Below, one piece after another: positions 1 through 4,331 of a DNA stretch of 5,088 bases. The notes beneath the pieces were generated by a model. That model ran no database searches. It saw only the letters and a list, made by a program, of their open reading frames with translations, and was not told the DNA's origin. Numbering within the stretch: position 1 is the first letter of the stretch; every line of letters begins with the position of its first letter. Both the position numbers and the translations under genes were made by a program. Source of the DNA: Porphyrobacter sp. (GTDB taxonomy: Bacteria > Pseudomonadota > Alphaproteobacteria > Sphingomonadales > Sphingomonadaceae); contig JAKFWB010000009.1 of the NCBI GenBank assembly GCA_021732945.1, positions 1-5,088 on the forward strand, read 5' to 3'.

Positions 1-1
1 T

Positions 2-199
2 AACACTCTTTCGCCCCGCCCCTTAATCGTGCGACTGTCACCAACCGGGTCGGGTAAGCCCGCCATGCTGCTCGACAAGGACGGCAAGGACGTGATGACC
101 GTCGACGAGCACAACGACAAGGTGCGCGCAGATGTTGCCAAAACTATCGGCAACGATATGGCCGGTATCAAAGGCGAGATAATGGACAAGGGGCAATAG
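2..199 (+). CDS. 3' end of an unrecognised gene (partial)
   Basis: An open frame enters from the left edge and ends at TAG 197-199; the other two + frames are stopped within the first 25 bases. It encodes about 65 residues. The C-terminal part, from the ATG at 65, is rich in Asp and Lys (it begins MLLDKDGKDVM) and uses G/C-ending codons typical of the later genes; the first 20 codons are less typical (tta, cga, tca, cca). No signal peptide, membrane segment or known motif is visible. Because it precedes csgF one might expect CsgE, but the CsgE features I know, such as the GHDFYR and WGSW segments, are not in this fragment, which may be only the C-terminus. I do not recognise the family. A 45-residue protein starting at 65 is possible but has no clear ribosome-binding site. 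The hairpin at 255-280 probably separates it from csgF. Confidence 0.45.
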   Translation, partial: NTLSPRPLIVRLSPTGSGKPAMLLDKDGKDVMTVDEHNDKVRADVAKTIGNDMAGIKGEIMDKGQ

Positions 200-254
200 C
201 CCAACCCAATCGCCCGTCCTGCGCGGCACCAGCCGCAGGCTTTGACAATCGGCC

Positions 255-280
255 GGGCGGTGCCAGCGATGGCACCGCCC
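255..280 (+). terminator. GC-rich hairpin, probable terminator of the upstream gene
   Basis: GGGCGGTGCC (255-264) and GGCACCGCCC (271-280) form a perfect 10-bp stem with the 6-nt loop AGCGAT. It lies 55 nt after the stop of the first gene. Only a weak T run follows (TAGTTCG), so intrinsic termination is plausible but not textbook; the hairpin could instead protect the 3' end after Rho-dependent termination. Confidence 0.6.
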
Positions 281-290
281 TAGTTCGCTC

Positions 291-341
291 GCGATAGACA
301 GGTGCGACTAACGGGATGCTCCAAACCTGCCTGCCTATCGC
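291..341. repeat. 12-nt inverted repeat in the csgF upstream region
   Basis: GCGATAGACAGG (291-302) and CCTGCCTATCGC (330-341) are reverse complements at 11 of 12 positions and are separated by 27 nt. The repeat starts 10 nt after the hairpin at 255-280. It could be a second terminator arm, a dispersed intergenic palindrome or a spaced operator. The sequence does not decide between these. Confidence 0.4.
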
Positions 342-356
342 CAGACGGACCGCCTG
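342..356. promoter_or_regulatory. Near-palindrome, possible operator
   Basis: CAGACGGACCGCCTG is symmetric around A349 with 6 of 7 position pairs complementary. It lies about 90 nt upstream of the candidate -35 element of the csgF promoter, a reasonable place for an activator. No matching regulator is encoded in the window. Confidence 0.2.
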
Positions 357-442
357 TGGCTTGCTGAAAAAGACACAGTCAATAGCGGGTCAGGAAACAG
401 TGCAGAAACGGTGCGGACGTAAGCATATCACACACAACATAC

Positions 443-470
443 TTTACACCCCGTTAATAACCCCTAGTAT
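443..470 (+). promoter_or_regulatory. Candidate sigma70-type promoter for csgFG
   Basis: TTTACA (443-448; 5 of 6 to TTGACA) and TAGTAT (465-470; 4 of 6 to TATAAT) are separated by 16 nt. They sit in a locally AT-rich stretch of otherwise GC-rich DNA, about 90 nt before the csgF start. The spacer holds the 9-nt palindrome GTTAATAAC (453-461) flanked by CCCC on each side, where a regulator could bind. The predicted transcript would begin near 477. Assigned by inspection only. Confidence 0.4.
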
Positions 471-511
471 GGATTCACCGGGTCGCTGAGTCGCTTAGGC
501 TCTGAACGTCG

Positions 512-531
512 TTTGGGGAGACTTCCTCAAA
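512..531 (+). promoter_or_regulatory. Hairpin in the csgF 5' leader
   Basis: TTTGGGGA (512-519) pairs with TCCTCAAA (524-531) as an 8-bp stem with one G-U pair and the loop GACT. It ends 30 nt before the csgF ATG, so it lies in the untranslated leader if the promoter at 443-470 is used. It could affect leader stability or translation. Confidence 0.3.
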
Positions 532-550
532 TTGTGTTCCTTGGTAAATT

Positions 551-557
551 GGGGGGG
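551..557 (+). promoter_or_regulatory. G7 tract as csgF ribosome-binding region
   Basis: Seven consecutive G residues lie 4 nt before the ATG at 562. They can pair with the CCUCC anti-Shine-Dalgarno region partly and with G-U wobble. This supports the start at 562 rather than the TTG at 532, which would also put ten residues ahead of a complete signal peptide. Confidence 0.4.
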
Positions 558-561
558 TTCA

Positions 562-981
562 ATGCAGTTGGTAAAAGCAGCCTTTTTGGCGTGTGCTGCG
601 CTATGCGCAACGCCGGGGTTGGCCCAAGACATCGTGCATCGCCCGATCAGCCCAACCTTTGGTGGCAATCCGTTCAATTCAAACCACGTGCTGGGCGTTG
701 CCAACGCCAATAACAACACGCGCGATCCCAACGCGGCGAGCTCCAATTCGCAGGCCGATATCTTTGCTCGCCAACTGCAATCGCGGCTGCTGTCAGCCCT
801 GTCGTCGCAAATCGTCGATGCGATCTTTGGCGATAACCCGCAGGAGCAGGGCACCATCAGCTTTGGCGGCCAGACCATCGAATTCTTCCGCTCGCTTGAT
901 GAAGTCACGCTCATCATCCGCAACGATACCACCGGCGAAGAAACCCGCATCGTGGTCCCGCTGTTCATCGACGTGAACTGA
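562..981 (+). CDS. csgF: Curli assembly protein CsgF
   Basis: A 139-residue protein, close to the 138 residues of E. coli CsgF. In that family the protein is exported to the cell surface, inserts its N-terminus into the CsgG pore as a second constriction, and couples secretion to CsgB-driven nucleation. Seen here: a signal peptide (residues 1-21, likely cut GLA|QD); the hallmark FGGNP at residues 33-37, which falls at mature positions 12-16 exactly as in E. coli; an Asn-rich segment (41-62); an amphipathic helix (about 65-89); and a C-terminal beta region (97-139) ending in ETRIVVPLFIDVN. The start at 562 is chosen because it gives a proper signal peptide just after a G-rich ribosome-binding region. 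csgG follows 9 nt later, so the two are probably co-transcribed. Odd point: the first residues of the plug (QDIVHRPISPT) differ from the E. coli FQFRNPN-type segment. Confidence 0.93.
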   Translation: MQLVKAAFLACAALCATPGLAQDIVHRPISPTFGGNPFNSNHVLGVANANNNTRDPNAASSNSQADIFARQLQSRLLSALSSQIVDAIFGDNPQEQGTISFGGQTIEFFRSLDEVTLIIRNDTTGEETRIVVPLFIDVN

Positions 982-990
982 GCGAGATCG

Positions 991-1965
991 ATGACAAGAA
1001 ACCTTCTTTTCAGTGCTCTGACGCTTGCCATGGTCAGCCTCAGCGGCTGCATGAGCCTGCCGCAGGATGGCCGTAACTCGTTCGCGACCACCACCAGCCT
1101 CGCTTATTTTCCGAAGAAGACACAGACCCAAAACCTGCTCAACGAGCTGCCCGCACCGCAGCGGCCGGTGGCGATTGCGGTCTACGGCTTCACCGACCAG
1201 ACCGGCCAATTCAAGCAAAGCGAAACCGGGCAGACGCTGTCGCGCGCCGTCACGCAGGGCGCCAGTTCGATGCTGGTGAAGTCGCTGCAAGATGCAGGCA
1301 AGCGCGGCTGGTTCACTGTGGTTGAACGGGAGCGGCTGGATAACTTGCTGCGCGAACGCCAGATCATCGGCGAAATGCGCAAGCGTTATCTGGGCGAACA
1401 GGAAATCGATCCCAACGCCCTGCCCGCGCTGCTGTTTGCAGGCGTGCTGCTGGAAGGTGGGATTGTTGGTTATGATACCAACACCGTCACCGGCGGCGCG
1501 GGGGCAGCGTTCCTCGGCATTGGTGCGCGGACGGAATACCGGCAGGACACGGTCACGGTGTATCTGCGCGCGGTATCGGTGCGCACCGGCGAAGTCCTCG
1601 CCAACGTTACATCGTCCAAGACCATCGCCAGTCAGGCCATCGGCGCAAGCGCGTTCAAGTTCGTCGCCTTCCGCGAATTGCTGGAGGCCGAAGCCGGGAT
1701 TACCTCGAACGAGCCGGATCAGGTCGCCCTGCAACAGGCAATCGAAAAGGCCGTTTATGGCCTCGTGCTCGAAGGCGTCGAGCTTGATCTGTGGCGGTTT
1801 GAGGACATGGCGGCCGCACAGCCGCTGTTGGCTGCTTACCGCGCCGAGCGTGATGGCGTTTATGATGCCAGCGATATCCAGAAGGCTGTCAAGCGCGCCG
1901 GATCACTGTCGGCGCTGACTGTTGTCGACAAGGACAAGGATGAAAAATCTCGCGACGGATCGTGA
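991..1965 (+). CDS. csgG: Curli secretion pore lipoprotein CsgG
   Basis: A 324-residue protein of the CsgG family, whose E. coli member (277 aa) forms a nonameric outer-membrane channel of 36 strands that exports curlin subunits. Seen here: a lipoprotein signal peptide with lipobox LSGC and Cys20 as lipidation site; the conserved start of the periplasmic domain (AVYGFTDQTGQFK, 63-75); the ERxxLDNLLRERQII helix (112-126); the first transmembrane hairpin after GGIVGYDTNT (156-165) through GIGARTEY (176-183); the strand YLRAVSVRTGEVL (191-203) and SSKTI (208-212); the TSNEP motif (238-242); and a C-terminal helix ending near Tyr283-Arg287. Two differences stand out: the eyelet loop (76-83, QSETGQTL) lacks the Tyr and Phe of E. 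coli, and about 33 extra, charged residues follow at the C-terminus. The Shine-Dalgarno is weak (GAGCGAGA), which fits translational coupling to csgF. Confidence 0.96.
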   Translation: MTRNLLFSALTLAMVSLSGCMSLPQDGRNSFATTTSLAYFPKKTQTQNLLNELPAPQRPVAIAVYGFTDQTGQFKQSETGQTLSRAVTQGASSMLVKSLQDAGKRGWFTVVERERLDNLLRERQIIGEMRKRYLGEQEIDPNALPALLFAGVLLEGGIVGYDTNTVTGGAGAAFLGIGARTEYRQDTVTVYLRAVSVRTGEVLANVTSSKTIASQAIGASAFKFVAFRELLEAEAGITSNEPDQVALQQAIEKAVYGLVLEGVELDLWRFEDMAAAQPLLAAYRAERDGVYDASDIQKAVKRAGSLSALTVVDKDKDEKSRDGS

Positions 1966-1976
1966 GATAACACCAG

Positions 1977-2005
1977 TTTCCTGAGGCTTTAACCGCCTGA
2001 GGAAA
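1977..2005 (+). terminator. Hairpin downstream of csgG
   Basis: TTTCCTGAGGC (1977-1987) and GCCTGAGGAAA (1995-2005) pair at 10 of 11 positions (one central G-G mismatch) around the 7-nt loop TTTAACC, starting 12 nt after the csgG stop. No T-tract follows, so it is either a Rho-assisted 3' end or a structure that separates csgFG expression from the fibre genes. Confidence 0.45.
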
Positions 2006-2062
2006 TAGAGCCGAGAGCGCGAAAAAGCGCCACCTGGGCCGCACAAAAAATAAGCACGCAAA

Positions 2063-2076
2063 GGAGCTGCAACTCC
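2063..2076. promoter_or_regulatory. Near-palindrome GGAGCTGCAACTCC, possible operator
   Basis: Fourteen bases with dyad symmetry around TGCA and one mismatched position pair. It follows the AT-rich patch and lies about 290 nt before the curlin start. It could be a regulator site or a weak hairpin; it is short enough to occur by chance. Confidence 0.2.
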
Positions 2077-2352
2077 GATGCGCGCTAGGAAATGGTATGC
2101 GATAACCTGTTAAGCCCAGCGTCTCATCGCGCCGTGGCCAATGCTTGGTATCGCCTATCGTCAAGGCGGATGCAACCATGAATGCCAAGCGGAATACTGC
2201 CGACAACCTGCCCTACCCGGCGCTGCTGCTTGCAGCGGTGAGGGCGCATGCTGTCATGATCCGCCCCGGCGCGCGCTTAGTCCACCCCATTCAGGCACCC
2301 GCGACACACGCATGTCCGCAGGGCCGGGAATTGTCGCACATCACCGTGAATT

Positions 2353-2360
2353 GAGAAGGA
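2353..2360 (+). promoter_or_regulatory. Shine-Dalgarno of the large curlin gene
   Basis: GAGAAGGA lies 8 nt before the ATG at 2369. It fixes this start rather than the frame-compatible codons further upstream (from 2141), because a signal peptide begins exactly here. Confidence 0.7.
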
Positions 2361-2368
2361 TCGTAGCA

Positions 2369-4228
2369 ATGAAGAAGCTTATCAAAACCAGTGTTTCCCT
2401 GATGGCACTATCATTGGCAGGCGCGGCCTTTGCGCAGGCTGTGCCAAACACTTCCGATGTCGACCAGACTGGCACCGGCGAAACCGCTGATGTTAACCAG
2501 ACCGGCGCTGGCACCAACACCAGCGAAATCGATCAGGACGGCAGCGACAACACCGCCACTGTCACGCAAACGAGCGCCGCGGGCGACGCCAACAGCTCGA
2601 TCATCCTGCAAACCGCCGCCGCGAGCGACAACCGCGCGACGGTCGATCAAAACGGTTCGGGGAACAGCAGCATTGTGACGCAGTCGGGCACCGACAGTGA
2701 TGTCGTGGTGACGCAGGATGACACCGATAACACTTCCAACGTCACGCAGGATGCCGAAGGTGCCTTCACCACCGTGGTTCAGGCCGGCACCCTCAACGCC
2801 AGCACCGTTGATCAGACCGGCGACGGCGCGACCGTGTTCGTCGATCAGAACAATGATGATCCCGACGCCTTCGGTAACGTCTCCACCATTAGCCAGAGCG
2901 GCACGGATGCGATCACCAATGTCACGCAGGACGGCCAGTCCAACAACGCGTTCGTGAGCCAGACTGGCACTGCCGCATTCACCGATATTGTCCAGAACGG
3001 CGAAAGCAATAATGCCGAAGTCGATCAGAGCGGTGCAGGCTCCGACACATTGGTTGATCAGACCGGCAGCAACAACTCGGCAGTCGTTGGCCAGACCGGT
3101 GTGAATTCGCTGACCGATGTGACCCAGGACGGTGAACGAAACCTGGCGGAAGTGACCCAGTCGGGCTCGTTCTCGGAGACCATTGTCGATCAGACCGGCG
3201 ATGACAACCGCTCAACCATCACCCAGGCTGGCTCGCTTGCCGTTGCCGACATCGTTCAGAATGGCACGCGCAACACCTCGACGGCCACCGAAACCGGGGT
3301 CGGTTCGGATCTCGCCGTCACTCAGCTCGGCAGTAACAACACCTCATTGGTTACCCAAAATGGGGCCGGTTCGGAAGTTGACGTGTTGCAGGACGGCACA
3401 GCCAACTTCTCGCTGGTCACCGGCACGGGTCTCGGCTCAACCGTCGATGTGACCCAGTTCGGCTCCGCCAACCAGAGCACTGTCGGCCAGACAGCGGGGC
3501 TGACCTCGGCCACCGTGTTGCAAGATGGTGTAGCTAACCAGTCGGTGATCGCTCAGCTCGCTGCCAACGCAACAGTTGATGTGACGCAGACCGGTGACGA
3601 CAACGTCTCCGATGTTCGCGGCATCGCCAATGCTTCGGATGTGACCGTCAACCAGACCGGCAACCTAAACCTTTCGGAAGTCGATCAAAACTCGGCTCTG
3701 ATCCGCGTGGGCATTGTCAATCTGCCAGTGCTCAACGAAAACCAGAGCGCGACGGTGACCCAGACCGGCGAGGCGAACGATTCCAACGTGGCGCAGTACG
3801 GCCGCAATCAGGTGACCGTGGTCGAGCAGATCGGCAACGGCAACACCTCGGGCGCGTTCGACGGCGCGGCCGGGATCATCCAGGTTGGCGAAAATCAGGA
3901 CGCCAACCTGACCCAGAGCGGCAACGGCAACAACTCGTCGATCCGTCAGGGCACCAACGGCAACTTCAACGTGCTCACTGGCGCAGCCAGCGATGGCAAC
4001 CTCGCCAACATCACCCAGTCGGGCGATGATGGGGAATCGAGCCTGTCGCAGGATGGCGATTTCAACACCGCCACCCTCACTCAGGATGGCCTGATGAACG
4101 AATCGACCATCACCCAGCTTGGCACCAGCAACACCGCAACGGTCACCCAGGGCGGCATCGCCGACATGTCGGGTGTTTCGCAGGCCGGTGTGGGGAACGC
4201 CGTGACCGTCGTCCAGAACCAACCCTAA
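2369..4228 (+). CDS. Large curlin-repeat fibre subunit (CsgA/CsgB family)
   Basis: A 619-residue exported protein made almost wholly of curlin repeats; E. coli CsgA and CsgB have about 151 residues and five repeats. By family it should leave through CsgG and polymerise outside the cell into amyloid. Seen here: a signal peptide (1-22, likely cut AFA|QA); then from residue 29 to the end about 50 half-repeats of the form x-V-x-Q-x-G-x-x-N-x-[AS], i.e. about 25 strand-arc-strand units with Q, G (+2), N (+5), A/S (+7), Q (+11) as in CsgA. Residues 173-436 are strictly periodic; irregular insertions occur at 64-90, 156-172, 437-461, 484-502 and 524-546. The mature chain has no Lys, Cys, His or Trp, one Tyr, few Arg and many Asp, so it should be strongly acidic. 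It is unclear whether it is the major subunit or the nucleator; position after csgG and size favour a major subunit. The start at 2369 follows GAGAAGGA. Confidence 0.9.
   Translation: MKKLIKTSVSLMALSLAGAAFAQAVPNTSDVDQTGTGETADVNQTGAGTNTSEIDQDGSDNTATVTQTSAAGDANSSIILQTAAASDNRATVDQNGSGNSSIVTQSGTDSDVVVTQDDTDNTSNVTQDAEGAFTTVVQAGTLNASTVDQTGDGATVFVDQNNDDPDAFGNVSTISQSGTDAITNVTQDGQSNNAFVSQTGTAAFTDIVQNGESNNAEVDQSGAGSDTLVDQTGSNNSAVVGQTGVNSLTDVTQDGERNLAEVTQSGSFSETIVDQTGDDNRSTITQAGSLAVADIVQNGTRNTSTATETGVGSDLAVTQLGSNNTSLVTQNGAGSEVDVLQDGTANFSLVTGTGLGSTVDVTQFGSANQSTVGQTAGLTSATVLQDGVANQSVIAQLAANATVDVTQTGDDNVSDVRGIANASDVTVNQTGNLNLSEVDQNSALIRVGIVNLPVLNENQSATVTQTGEANDSNVAQYGRNQVTVVEQIGNGNTSGAFDGAAGIIQVGENQDANLTQSGNGNNSSIRQGTNGNFNVLTGAASDGNLANITQSGDDGESSLSQDGDFNTATLTQDGLMNESTITQLGTSNTATVTQGGIADMSGVSQAGVGNAVTVVQNQP
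2453..4225 (+). repeat. Array of about 50 curlin half-repeats
   Basis: The repeat is a protein-level unit of 11 residues (33 bp), paired into 22-residue (66 bp) units. Recurrent DNA words such as GATCAGACCGG (for example 2810, 3056, 3188) reflect the shared DQTG residues, but synonymous codons vary widely between copies. The array is therefore old and kept by selection on the protein rather than recently expanded. Confidence 0.85.
2885..3676 (+). repeat. Strictly periodic core: 12 tandem 22-residue curlin repeats
   Basis: Twenty-four consecutive half-repeats (residues 173-436), each exactly 11 residues, with no insertion or deletion. In the even ones position 9 is Asn and position 11 is Ala or Ser in all 12; in the odd ones position 9 is Ala, Ser or Thr and never Asn. 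The Gln at position 4 is replaced in only two of the 24 (VTG at half-repeat 17, VRG at 23 of the block). This is the part best suited to a uniform beta-solenoid. Confidence 0.85.
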
Positions 4229-4239
4229 GAACCGCGCCC

Positions 4240-4267
4240 CCGGGGGAAGCCAACCGCTTCCTCCCGG
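4240..4267 (+). terminator. Strong hairpin between the two curlin genes
   Basis: CCGGGGGAAGC (4240-4250) pairs with GCTTCCTCCCGG (4256-4267) as an 11-bp stem with one bulged U (4262) and the loop CAACC, starting 12 nt after the first curlin stop. There is no T-tract. It could cap the 3' end of the first message and reduce read-through, giving more of the large subunit than of the second. Confidence 0.5.
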
Positions 4268-4320
4268 TCGGCCAGCAGCATCGCGCGCCTGGCGGGCGGG
4301 GCTGACCCAAAGTTTAGAAA

Positions 4321-4324
4321 AGGA
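4321..4324 (+). promoter_or_regulatory. Shine-Dalgarno of the second curlin gene
   Basis: AGGA within a purine run (AAAAGGAAAAG) 7 nt before the ATG at 4332. It supports that start and independent translation of the second curlin. Confidence 0.65.
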
Positions 4325-4331
4325 AAAGAAC

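Larger units (their letters stand above)
1966..2368 (+). other. Non-coding gap between csgG and the large curlin gene
   Basis: A 403-nt stretch without a convincing gene. Besides the hairpin at 1977-2005 it holds a short GCGC-GAAAAA-GCGC hairpin (2017-2030), a near-palindrome at 2063-2076 and an AT-rich patch at 2043-2053. A frame of 58 codons (ATG 2178 to TGA 2352-2354) has acceptable codon composition but no recognisable features. No convincing -35/-10 pair was found, though the length suggests that the curlin promoter is here. Confidence 0.5.

Noticed and set aside
242..270. TTGACA at 242-247 as a promoter -35 element
   Set aside because: The spaced -10 position reads AGCGAT and falls in the loop of the 255-280 hairpin, so no promoter is supported.
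532..561. Upstream TTG start for csgF
   Set aside because: It adds ten residues, including Trp-Gly-Gly, before the Met that begins the signal peptide; the ATG at 562 has a G-rich ribosome-binding region.
793..1734. 313-codon open frame on the - strand across csgF/csgG, and a similar one at 495-1094
   Set aside because: They lie antisense to two clearly recognised genes; such frames are common in GC-rich DNA with biased third positions. The translations have no family features.
1889..2206. 105-codon - strand frame spanning the csgG end and the gap
   Set aside because: It partly overlaps csgG, has no ribosome-binding site and no recognisable motif.
2230..2257. TTGCAG-N16-TGTCAT as a promoter for the large curlin
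   Set aside because: Only 3 of 6 and 4 of 6 matches; too weak to report as a feature in GC-rich DNA.
2141..2368. Upstream extension of the large curlin to 2141
   Set aside because: It would place 76 non-homologous residues ahead of an intact signal peptide; the start at 2369 has a good Shine-Dalgarno.
2453..4225. CRISPR array or tandem DNA satellite
   Set aside because: The periodicity is of codons in a single open frame with many synonymous differences; there are no identical repeats with unique spacers.
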